NCBI RefSeq assembly: GCF_002234375.1
Contig: NZ_NMQV01000003.1
Coordinates: 124,001-188,000, forward strand
Reading direction: 5' to 3'
From: Pseudomonas fluvialis
Lineage (GTDB): Bacteria; Pseudomonadota; Gammaproteobacteria; Pseudomonadales; Pseudomonadaceae
Length of the DNA: 64,000 nt
The notes beneath the pieces are model-generated. The model did no database searches. It saw nothing but the letters and a program-made list of their open reading frames with translations, and was not told where the DNA came from. Shown in pieces: positions 27,815 through 35,289 of this stretch. The position numbers and the translations under genes were made by a program. Position 1 is the stretch's first letter. The number at the start of each line of letters is the position of its first letter.

Positions 27815-29659
27815 TCAGTGTCGGCGAATGCCATGCCGTTGTAGCTTGCGGTACAGCGTGTTGCGACTCAGGCCCAGTTGCCGCGCGCAATCGCTGACAT
27901 TCCAGGCGTGCGCCTGCAGGGTGTCGAGCAGTGCCTGGCGCTCGGCCTGTTGCAGTGCCCCTGCGCTGGCCTGTTCGGCGGGCGGGCTGGCCTGGCGCAG
28001 TTCTGCCGGCAGGGCCTGCCAGTGCAGCGTGCCGCCTTCATGCAGGGCCAACAGACCGCGCAATACATGGCGCAGCTGACGCACATTGCCCGGCCAGGAA
28101 TAGTCGAGCAAGGTACGGCGACAGGCCTCGCTGAGCGGCGGCGGGCTGCCCTGGGCTTCCTCGGCCAGCAGGCTGTCCAGTAGCGCAGCGCGGTCCTCGC
28201 GCTCGCGCAGGGCCGGCAGCGCCAGGGCCAGGCCATGCAGGCGGTAGTACAGGTCGGCGCGGAACTGGCCGCTGGCCACCCGTTGCGCCAGGTCGTGATG
28301 GCTGGCGCTGATGACTCGCACATCCAGCGCCTGGCTGTGCCCACCCAAGGGTTCTACCTGACGTTCTTCCAGCACCCGTAGCAGGCGGGTCTGCAGGGCC
28401 AGGGGCATATCGCCGATCTCGTCGAGCAACAGGGTGCCGCCCTGTGCCTGGAGCAGCTTGCCGCGCATGCCTTCCTTGCGTGCTCCGGTAAAGCTGCCGC
28501 CCTGGTAACCGAATAACTCACTCTCGATCAGGCTTTCCGGCAGCGCCGCGCAGTTCAGGGCAACAAAGGGCTGCTGGGCTCGTGAGCTGATCTGGTGCAG
28601 GGCCTTGGCGAAGACTTCCTTGCCGACACCGGTTTCGCCCTGCAAGAGCAGTGGCAGGTCACGTTCGTAGGCGCGCAGGCCCTGCTTCAGGGCGCGTTGC
28701 AGGCGTGGGTCGCGCAGGCACGGCCCGCGCCGTGCGACCACCTGGCCAGGTAACGGTGCACAGCGTGTTGCCGGGTTTGCCTGGCGGGCCGGCTGGCGCA
28801 ACAGGGCAAACAGGGCGTGGCCATCGTGGCGGTACAGCGGCCAGCCCAGGCGAGGCTGGCGGCGTGCCTGGGCCAGCAGCTGGCCCAGCGTGCAGGCAAA
28901 CAACTGCTCCAGTGACTGGCCGCGCAACGCCTGCTGGCTGTGCCCCAGCAGGTTGACCGCGGCGGCATTGGCCGCCAGCACCCGGCCCTGCTCGTCGAAG
29001 GCCAGCAGGCCCTCGCTGAACAGGCCCAGGCATTCGCCCTGGGGATGGAAACGCAGCAGCCAATGCTGCTCATGGCAACGCAGAAAGTAGGCACTTTCGA
29101 TCACTTTGGCCGACAGGTTGACCAGCGCCATGCTGTGGAACTGCTGTTGGCGGCTGGGAGCTTCGCGCACCGAGGACAGGTCGAGTACGGCGAGCAGTTC
29201 GCCCTGGTCATCGAACAGCGGGGCGGCCGAGCAGCTCAGGCTGCTGTGGCACTGGCGGAAGTGCTCCTGGCGATGAATGGTCAATGGCTGGCGCTCGACC
29301 AGGCAGGTGCCGATGCCGTTGGTGCCTTCGCCGGCTTCGCTCCAGTCGGCGCCCAGCCACAGGCCGGCGCGCTGGAACAGCGGACGGTCGCCCGCGGCCG
29401 CCAGGCATTCGAGGATTACCCCCTGGGCATCGGTGAGTAGCAAGGCATGGCCGTCGCCGGCCAGTTGGCGCTGCAGGTTGTGCATCTCACCACTGGCTAC
29501 GCGCAACAGGGGTTGCAGGTATTCGCGGCGCTCCAGCATACGGCCGTGCTCCAGCACGCAGGGTGCCAGCCACTGGCCGGGATCGAGCTGGTGCTGCTCG
29601 GCGCAGCGCTGCCAGGAGCGGGCGATCAGCGGGTCGCTGGCAGGTTGCAGGCTGGACAT
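27815..29659 (-). CDS. AcoR-like sigma-54-dependent activator
   Basis: A bacterial enhancer-binding protein of 614 aa. The N terminus has the AcoR-type region with a GAF domain (about residues 55-200), then a PAS-like segment. The AAA+ domain has Walker A GETGVGKE, and the sigma-54 contact loop reads GSFTGA. A Fis-type helix-turn-helix closes the protein (CARQLGLSRNTLYRKL). It is divergent from the aldehyde dehydrogenase gene, whose upstream region holds repeats and a -24/-12 promoter, so it most likely activates that gene. P. putida has a similar regulator next to aldB-I. The inducer is probably an alcohol or aldehyde, by inference. Confidence 0.9.
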   Translation of the reverse strand: MSSLQPASDPLIARSWQRCAEQHQLDPGQWLAPCVLEHGRMLERREYLQPLLRVASGEMHNLQRQLAGDGHALLLTDAQGVILECLAAAGDRPLFQRAGLWLGADWSEAGEGTNGIGTCLVERQPLTIHRQEHFRQCHSSLSCSAAPLFDDQGELLAVLDLSSVREAPSRQQQFHSMALVNLSAKVIESAYFLRCHEQHWLLRFHPQGECLGLFSEGLLAFDEQGRVLAANAAAVNLLGHSQQALRGQSLEQLFACTLGQLLAQARRQPRLGWPLYRHDGHALFALLRQPARQANPATRCAPLPGQVVARRGPCLRDPRLQRALKQGLRAYERDLPLLLQGETGVGKEVFAKALHQISSRAQQPFVALNCAALPESLIESELFGYQGGSFTGARKEGMRGKLLQAQGGTLLLDEIGDMPLALQTRLLRVLEERQVEPLGGHSQALDVRVISASHHDLAQRVASGQFRADLYYRLHGLALALPALREREDRAALLDSLLAEEAQGSPPPLSEACRRTLLDYSWPGNVRQLRHVLRGLLALHEGGTLHWQALPAELRQASPPAEQASAGALQQAERQALLDTLQAHAWNVSDCARQLGLSRNTLYRKLQRHGIRRH

Positions 29660-29741
29660 GGTCGGGCGCTCCGCGGCGGGTTCTGCGGCAGCATCGGCGA
29701 TCGTCAGCGAACTGGCAATGCGCGAATGACCGAACGGTCAG

Positions 29742-29786
29742 CAGCTGTGTCATTTCCGGGACACTGTCATGGCACAGCTGTGTCAT
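29742..29786. promoter_or_regulatory. Putative upstream activator sites for the AcoR-like regulator
   Basis: CAGCTGTGTCAT occurs twice, at 29742-29753 and 29775-29786. The offset is 33 bp, three helical turns. Between and within them are inverted elements: GTGTC with GACAC around 8 nt, and CTGTCATGGCACAG. They lie about 65-110 bp upstream of the -24/-12 element, a usual enhancer distance. The 299-bp intergenic region holds no gene. Confidence 0.6.
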
Positions 29787-29849
29787 GGCGGCCACAGGGC
29801 CGTCTTCGGCACCGACGGCAGAGGCTCTAGGCCGGTCTTCTAAGCGCTT

Positions 29850-29864
29850 GGCCTGGCTCTTGCT
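29850..29864 (+). promoter_or_regulatory. Putative sigma-54 promoter of the aldehyde dehydrogenase gene
   Basis: GG at 29850-29851 and GC at 29862-29863 are spaced 12 bp start to start, in the context TTGGCCTGGCTCTTGCT. This keeps the invariant -24 GG and -12 GC dinucleotides and the TTGC part of the consensus. Transcription would start near 29875, leaving a leader of about 85 nt before the ATG at 29959. Confidence 0.6.
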
Positions 29865-29958
29865 CCGGGCATCGGACGGGTGCGTCTGCGTCCTCGCCTG
29901 CCACTGGCGGGTGCAGACGGCCCGGCGCTAACCAACAACAAGATCCAGGAGCAGCCTC

Positions 29959-31479
29959 ATGCGTTATGCCCATCCCGGCACCCCCGGTGCCATCGTCAGC
30001 TACAAGGCCCGCTACGGCAATTTCATCAACGGACGCTTTGTGCCGCCGTTGCAGGAACAGTATTTCGTCAACAGCACGCCGGTTACCGGCGCAGCAATTG
30101 CCGAGTTTCCGCGTTCCGATGCCAGCGATATCGAGCGTGCGCTGGATGCGGCGCATGCCGCGGCCCCCGCCTGGGGGCGCACCTCGGTGCAGGCGCGTAG
30201 CCTTATCCTGTTGAAGATCGCCGAGCGCATCGAGGCCAACCTGGAGCTGTTGGCGGTGACCGAGACCTGGGATAACGGCAAGCCGATCCGCGAAACCCTG
30301 AATGCCGATATTCCCCTGGCGGCCGATCACTTCCGCTATTTCGCCGGCTGCATCCGCGCCCAGGAAGGCAGCGCGGCCGAACTGGACGAACACACGGCGG
30401 CTTACCACTTCCACGAGCCGCTGGGCGTGGTGGGACAGATCATCCCCTGGAATTTCCCGCTGCTGATGGCCGCCTGGAAGCTCGCCCCGGCGCTGGCCGC
30501 CGGCAACTGCGTGGTGCTCAAGCCGGCCGAGCAGACCCCCCTGGGCATCAGCGTGCTGCTGGAAGTGATCGGCGATCTGCTGCCGCCCGGCGTGCTCAAC
30601 GTGGTGCATGGCTTTGGCCGCGAAGCGGGTGAGGCGCTGGCCACCAGCAAGCGTATCGCCAAGATCGCCTTTACCGGCTCCACCCCGGTTGGCGCGCACA
30701 TCCTGCGCTGTGCAGCGGACAACATTATTCCGAGCACCGTCGAACTGGGTGGCAAGAGTCCGAACATTTTCTTCGCCGACATCATGCAGGCTGAACCGGA
30801 GTTCATCGAAAAGGCCGCCGAAGGGCTGGTGCTGGCCTTCTTCAACCAGGGTGAAGTGTGCACCTGTCCGTCGCGGGCGCTGATCGAAGAGTCCATCTAT
30901 CCACAGTTCATGGCTGTGGTGATGGAGAAGATCGCGCGCATCCGCCGGGGTGATCCGCTGGACAGCGCGACCATGGTCGGCGCCCAGGCCTCGGCCCAGC
31001 AGTTCGAGAAGATCCTCGGCTACTTCGACATTGCCCGCGCCGAGGGCGCCGAGGTGCTCACCGGTGGTGCGGCGGCCGAACAGGCGGAAGCGCTGCAGGG
31101 GGGCTTCTACATCCAGCCGACCTTGCTCAAGGGGCACAACGGCATGCGTGTGTTCCAGGAGGAAATCTTCGGCCCGGTGGTGGCGGTGACCACCTTCCGC
31201 GACGAGGCCGAGGCCCTGGCGATTGCCAATGACAGTGAGTTTGGCCTGGGCGCCGGGCTGTGGACGCGCGACATCAACCGTGCCTACCGCATGGGACGGG
31301 CCATCCAGGCCGGGCGGGTGTGGACCAACTGCTACCACCTGTACCCAGCGCATGCCGCTTTCGGCGGTTACAAGAAGTCCGGGGTGGGCCGCGAAACCCA
31401 CAAGATGATGCTCGATCACTACCAGCAGACCAAAAACCTGCTGGTCAGCTACGACACTCGTCCGCTGGGCTTTTTCTGA
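29959..31479 (+). CDS. exaC: NAD-dependent aldehyde dehydrogenase (ExaC/AldB type)
   Basis: Oxidises acetaldehyde and related aldehydes to acids, 506 aa, the same length as Pseudomonas ExaC/AldB. The N terminus [20 protein letters not shown] is characteristic. The conserved blocks [30 protein letters not shown] (general base Glu) and [13 protein letters not shown] (catalytic Cys region) are present. AGGAG precedes the ATG. With the iron alcohol dehydrogenase downstream it makes an alcohol-to-acid pathway under the divergent sigma-54 activator. Confidence 0.93.
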   Translation: MRYAHPGTPGAIVSYKARYGNFINGRFVPPLQEQYFVNSTPVTGAAIAEFPRSDASDIERALDAAHAAAPAWGRTSVQARSLILLKIAERIEANLELLAVTETWDNGKPIRETLNADIPLAADHFRYFAGCIRAQEGSAAELDEHTAAYHFHEPLGVVGQIIPWNFPLLMAAWKLAPALAAGNCVVLKPAEQTPLGISVLLEVIGDLLPPGVLNVVHGFGREAGEALATSKRIAKIAFTGSTPVGAHILRCAADNIIPSTVELGGKSPNIFFADIMQAEPEFIEKAAEGLVLAFFNQGEVCTCPSRALIEESIYPQFMAVVMEKIARIRRGDPLDSATMVGAQASAQQFEKILGYFDIARAEGAEVLTGGAAAEQAEALQGGFYIQPTLLKGHNGMRVFQEEIFGPVVAVTTFRDEAEALAIANDSEFGLGAGLWTRDINRAYRMGRAIQAGRVWTNCYHLYPAHAAFGGYKKSGVGRETHKMMLDHYQQTKNLLVSYDTRPLGFF

Positions 31480-31500
31480 GCCAGCGTTGATCTGTGGCAA

Positions 31501-31535
31501 GCAGCCTCGACAACTTTTTACCGAGGCTGCGTTTC
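31501..31535 (+). terminator. Hairpin after the aldehyde dehydrogenase gene
   Basis: GCAGCCTCG (31501-31509) pairs perfectly with CGAGGCTGC (31522-31530) around a 12-nt loop, followed by GTTTCT. It lies between the two dehydrogenase genes, so it would end or attenuate transcription before the alcohol dehydrogenase gene. The T-run is short. Confidence 0.6.
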
Positions 31536-31577
31536 TAACCCTGTGCATAGGCACAACGCCTCAATAAGGAAATTCTG

Positions 31578-32726
31578 ATGAGCAGCACATTTTTCATCCC
31601 CGCGGTAAACATGATGGGCCTGGGCAGTCTCGGCGAAGCCATGCAGGCCATTGCCCGCTATAACCTGCGCAAGGCGCTGATCGTCACCGACGCCGGGTTG
31701 GCCCGCGCCGGGGTGGCGGAACGGGTTGCCGGCCTGCTGGCCGAGCAGCGTATCGACGCGGTGATTTTCGACGGTGCGCAGCCCAACCCGACCATTGGCA
31801 ATGTGCAGAAGGGCCTGGCGCTGCTGCGCCAGAGCCAGTGCGACTTCATCATCTCGCTGGGCGGCGGTTCGCCCCACGATTGCGCCAAGGGCATCGCGCT
31901 CTGCGCCACCAATGGCGGCGAGATTGCCGACTATGAAGGTGTCGACCGCTCCAGCAAGCCGCAGTTGCCGTTGGTAGCGATCAACACCACGGCCGGCACG
32001 GCCAGCGAAATGACCCGTTTCTGCATCATCACCGACGAAAGCCGCCACGTGAAAATGGCCATCGTCGATCGCAACGTTACGCCGCTGTTGTCGGTCAATG
32101 ACCCGGCGCTGATGGCCGCGATGCCCAAGGGGCTGACGGCGGCCACCGGCATGGACGCACTGACGCATGCGGTGGAGGCCTACGTATCGATCGCTGCCAC
32201 GCCGATCACCGATGCTTGCGCGCTGAAAGCCATCGAGCTGATTGCCCGGCACCTGCGCCAGGCCGTGGCGCAGGGTGATGACCTGCAGGCCCGTGAGCAG
32301 ATGGCCTACGCACAGTTCCTCGCCGGCATGGCCTTCAACAACGCCTCGCTCGGCTATGTACATGCCATGGCGCACCAGTTGGGCGGTTTCTACGACCTGC
32401 CTCATGGGGTTTGCAATGCGGTGTTGCTGCCGCATGTCGAGGCCTTCAATGCCCAGGTCAGCGCGGCACGCCTGCGCGATGTGGCCAAGGCGATGGGCGA
32501 ATCGGTGGAGGGGTTGTCCGAGGCGGCTGGTGCGGAGTGTGCGCTGGCGGCTATCCGCCGTCTGTCGGTGGATATCGGCATTCCCGCCGGCCTGGCCGAG
32601 TTGGGCGCGCGTCGCGAGGACATCCCCACCCTGGCCGCCAATGCCCTCAAGGATGCCTGCGGCCTGACCAATCCACGCCCGGCCAGCCAGGCGGAGATCG
32701 AGGCGATCTTCCACGCGGCCTTCTGA
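31578..32726 (+). CDS. yiaY: Iron-containing alcohol dehydrogenase (YiaY-like)
   Basis: A group III NAD-dependent alcohol dehydrogenase of 382 aa, very close to E. coli YiaY over its whole length. The nucleotide motif [14 protein letters not shown], the [20 protein letters not shown] block and the metal-binding region ([12 protein letters not shown], then [19 protein letters not shown]) give the Asp and three His iron ligands. AAGGA precedes the ATG. It is placed after the aldehyde dehydrogenase, suggesting a role in short-chain alcohol oxidation; activity on threonine has also been proposed for this family. Confidence 0.92.
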   Translation: MSSTFFIPAVNMMGLGSLGEAMQAIARYNLRKALIVTDAGLARAGVAERVAGLLAEQRIDAVIFDGAQPNPTIGNVQKGLALLRQSQCDFIISLGGGSPHDCAKGIALCATNGGEIADYEGVDRSSKPQLPLVAINTTAGTASEMTRFCIITDESRHVKMAIVDRNVTPLLSVNDPALMAAMPKGLTAATGMDALTHAVEAYVSIAATPITDACALKAIELIARHLRQAVAQGDDLQAREQMAYAQFLAGMAFNNASLGYVHAMAHQLGGFYDLPHGVCNAVLLPHVEAFNAQVSAARLRDVAKAMGESVEGLSEAAGAECALAAIRRLSVDIGIPAGLAELGARREDIPTLAANALKDACGLTNPRPASQAEIEAIFHAAF

Positions 32727-32757
32727 GGGGCTGGCAACCTTACCGAGCTTGCTCCAG

Positions 32758-32787
32758 CCCGACGCTGTCTCTAAGGTGCGTCGGGTT
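32758..32787 (+). terminator. Probable terminator after the alcohol dehydrogenase gene
   Basis: CCCGACGC (32758-32765) pairs with GCGTCGGG (32778-32785) around a 12-nt loop and is followed by only two T. It sits 31 bp after the stop and 38 bp before mtfA. Confidence 0.45.
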
Positions 32788-32824
32788 GGCGCATGGGGCG
32801 CCGACATTGTCCGGATGTTCCCGC

Positions 32825-33610
32825 ATGTGGTCGTTTCGCGCCTGGCGCCAGCGTCGCTGGCTGGCCCGCCATCCCCTCGATCCCGCGCTGTGGCAGCAGG
32901 TGGTCGCCGCTCTGCCTTTGCTGCATGGCCTCACCGAGGCCCAGTTGCATTGCCTGGCCCAACGTAGCCTGCTGTTTCTGCGTGACAAGCGCCTGAGCTG
33001 CGTCGGCGATTTGCCGCTGGACGATTACCAGCGCCTGCGCCTGGCCGCCCAGGCCCAGTTGCCGCTGCTGGCGCTGGATGACCTGGACTGGTACCAGGGC
33101 TTCCATGAAATCATCCTGTATGCCGACGACTTCCTCAGCCCGCAGCGCTACCGCGACAGCACGGGTGTCGAGCACCAGTGGGACGATGCGCGCAGCGGCG
33201 AGGCCTGGTTGCAGGGGCCGGTGATCCTGGCCTGGCCTGGCGTGCAGGAAAGTGGCCAGTGGCACGGCTACAACCTGATCATCCACGAGCTGGCGCACAA
33301 GCTGGACATGCTCAATGGCGACGTCAACGGTCTGCCGCCGCTGCATGCGGACATGCGCCTGGAAGACTGGAGCCACAGCCTGCAAACGGCGTTCGACGAT
33401 CTCAATGCACAACTGGATGCCGACCCGGCAGCAGATACGCTGATCGATCCCTACGCGGCGAGTTGCCCAGGCGAGTTCTTCGCCGTGTGCAGCGAGTACT
33501 TCTTCAGCGCGCCAGATCTGCTCCTGCAGGCTTATCCGCAGGTCTACCGGCAGCTGCGCCTGTTCTACCGGCAGGACCCGTTGCAGCGCCTGCCGGCTAC
33601 GTCGATATAG
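32825..33610 (+). CDS. mtfA: MtfA-type metallopeptidase (M90)
   Basis: A 261-aa cytosolic zinc aminopeptidase family. In E. coli, MtfA binds the Mlc repressor and so affects the glucose PTS. The zinc motif IIHELAHKLDMLNGD has the HExxH. The later EFFAVCSEYFF provides the family's third-ligand region, and GFHEIILYADDFL is a conserved N-terminal strand. ATG 32825 starts at the family N terminus; the frame upstream, open to 32411, runs through the alcohol dehydrogenase gene and is spurious. Pseudomonas lacks a classical Mlc target, so its partner here is unclear. Confidence 0.9.
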   Translation: MWSFRAWRQRRWLARHPLDPALWQQVVAALPLLHGLTEAQLHCLAQRSLLFLRDKRLSCVGDLPLDDYQRLRLAAQAQLPLLALDDLDWYQGFHEIILYADDFLSPQRYRDSTGVEHQWDDARSGEAWLQGPVILAWPGVQESGQWHGYNLIIHELAHKLDMLNGDVNGLPPLHADMRLEDWSHSLQTAFDDLNAQLDADPAADTLIDPYAASCPGEFFAVCSEYFFSAPDLLLQAYPQVYRQLRLFYRQDPLQRLPATSI

Positions 33611-33644
33611 CCATAAGTCGCTAGCCGGGCGCGGGGCTTGCCCC

Positions 33645-33650
33645 TATAAT
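33645..33650 (+). promoter_or_regulatory. Possible -10 element for ppa
   Basis: A perfect TATAAT in the 77-bp gap before ppa, 38 bp upstream of the ATG. No convincing -35 hexamer is seen at the usual distance, so this is tentative. Confidence 0.4.
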
Positions 33651-33687
33651 CGCCGCACTTTTTTGGCCCGCTCGCAGGAGTCGCCCC

Positions 33688-34215
33688 ATGAGCTACAGCA
33701 AAATCCCGGCCGGCAAGGACCTGCCCAACGATATCTACGTGGCTATCGAGATCCCGGCCAACCATGCGCCGATCAAGTACGAAATCGACCATGACAGCGA
33801 CTGCCTGATGGTCGACCGCTTCATGGCCACGCCGATGTTCTACCCGGCCAACTACGGTTTCATCCCGCATACCCTGGCCGACGATGGCGACCCCCTCGAC
33901 GTGCTGGTCGTCACCCCCTATCCGGTGGCGCCGGGTTCGGTGATCCGCTGCCGCCCGGTGGGTGTCCTGAACATGACTGACGAAGCAGGCGGCGACGCCA
34001 AGCTGATCGCCGTGCCCCATGACAAGCTGACCCAGCTGTACACCCACGTGCAGGAATACACCGATCTGCCGGCCCTGCTGCTGGAGCAGATCAAGCACTT
34101 CTTCGAGAACTACAAGGATCTGGAGAAGGGCAAGTGGGTCAAGGTCGAAGGCTGGGGCAACGCCGACGAGGCCCGTGCAGCAATTACCAAGGCGGTTGCG
34201 GCTTACCAAAAATAA
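33688..34215 (+). CDS. ppa: Inorganic pyrophosphatase
   Basis: A family I soluble pyrophosphatase of 175 aa, the standard bacterial length. It hydrolyses pyrophosphate to drive biosynthetic reactions. The metal-binding signature [10 protein letters not shown] is intact, as are NYGFIPHT and the C-terminal [20 protein letters not shown] segment ([13 protein letters not shown]). CAGGAG precedes the ATG. A strong terminator follows, so it is likely monocistronic. Confidence 0.97.
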   Translation: MSYSKIPAGKDLPNDIYVAIEIPANHAPIKYEIDHDSDCLMVDRFMATPMFYPANYGFIPHTLADDGDPLDVLVVTPYPVAPGSVIRCRPVGVLNMTDEAGGDAKLIAVPHDKLTQLYTHVQEYTDLPALLLEQIKHFFENYKDLEKGKWVKVEGWGNADEARAAITKAVAAYQK

Positions 34216-34231
34216 GTCTGGACCACCCTCG

Positions 34232-34259
34232 AAAACCGGCTCACAAGGCCGGTTTTTTT
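34232..34259 (+). terminator. Rho-independent terminator of ppa
   Basis: AAAACCGGC (34232-34240) pairs with GCCGGTTTT (34248-34256) around a 7-nt loop, and the T-run extends to 34259. Confidence 0.93.
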
Positions 34260-34356
34260 ATGCCTGGTGATTCAGCATACCCTGGCAGACCATCGGGGTA
34301 TTTCGCCGGGCTGAGCATTCAGCTAAGGTGCTTTATACCTCCTTGGGAGTATCGGG

Positions 34357-35289
34357 ATGCGTCGCTGCCTGCTGTTGCTCTGCTGTCTTGCGTTGCTGGC
34401 CTGTCAGGGCGAGCAGGACGAGTTGCGTCTGGGCAGCAATCGCTGGCTGGGTTATGCACCGTTCTACCTGGCCGATGACCTCAACTGGCTGGAGTCCAGC
34501 CGTATCCGCCTGGTCGAATACCCCAGCGCCACCGGCGTATTGCGCGGGGTGCGCAATGGCCTGCTGGATGGCGGCCTGCTGACCCTGGATGAAGCCTTCA
34601 AGCTGCAGAGTGAAGGGCATGACCTGGAACTGCTGCTGGTGACGGATATCTCCCTGGGCGCCGATGCCCTGTATGCCCGTGCGCCGCTGCGCAACCTGGC
34701 GGATTTACGTAACCGGCGCATCGGAGTGGAGAACACCGCGTTGGGCGCGTTCATTCTCAGCCGCGTACTGGAGTTGGCCGAGCTGCGCCGTGATCAGGTC
34801 AGGATTGTCGACTTGCCGGTGCATGAGCATGTCAGTGCCATGGCGGCCGGGCGTATCGATGCGGTGGTCAGCTTTGCTTCGCAAGGGCCGGCCCTGCAGG
34901 CGTTGGGCGCACGGCGCATCTTCGACAGCCGCGAGCTGCCTTATGAAATCATCGATGTGCTGGTAGTGCGCCGCGACCGGGTCTCTCCGGCCCGGCGCAA
35001 GGCCTTGCAGGCGCTGTGGTATGACAGCCTGCGCATCTGGCGGGAAAATCCGCAGAACAGCGGGGAGCGTCTGCAGCGTCGTCTCGGCCTGGACGCTGCC
35101 GGCCTGCAGCTGACCCGCGAAGGGCTGTTGCTGGGCGATGCGGCACTCAATAGGCAATGGCTCGAACAGGGCCAGCTGCGAGACAACCTGCAGCAGTTGC
35201 ACGACTACCTGCTGCGCATCGGCCTGTTGCGCAAGCCAGGTAATCCCGACGCGCTACTGCCCCAGTGCCGCGAGGACTCGCCATGCTGA
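34357..35289 (+). CDS. Solute-binding lipoprotein, NMT1/THI5/SsuA-like
   Basis: A 310-aa lipoprotein with lipobox LLAC (Cys16). Glutamine at +2 suggests outer-membrane anchoring. The mature part resembles type II periplasmic binding proteins of the NMT1/SsuA group: NRWLGYAPFYLADDLNWL, GLLDGGLLTLDEAFKL, RIGVENTALGAFILSRVLE and AGRIDAVVSF. No ABC permease or ATPase is adjacent. Instead the stop overlaps the start of a membrane GGDEF-EAL protein by 7 bp. It is therefore more likely the ligand receptor of a signalling pair than a transporter part. Confidence 0.85.
   Translation: MRRCLLLLCCLALLACQGEQDELRLGSNRWLGYAPFYLADDLNWLESSRIRLVEYPSATGVLRGVRNGLLDGGLLTLDEAFKLQSEGHDLELLLVTDISLGADALYARAPLRNLADLRNRRIGVENTALGAFILSRVLELAELRRDQVRIVDLPVHEHVSAMAAGRIDAVVSFASQGPALQALGARRIFDSRELPYEIIDVLVVRRDRVSPARRKALQALWYDSLRIWRENPQNSGERLQRRLGLDAAGLQLTREGLLLGDAALNRQWLEQGQLRDNLQQLHDYLLRIGLLRKPGNPDALLPQCREDSPC

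Noticed and set aside
29764..29777. CTGTCATGGCACAG as a LexA box
   Set aside because: The spacing between CTGT and ACAG is 6, not 8, and the neighbours are catabolic; an activator site is more likely.
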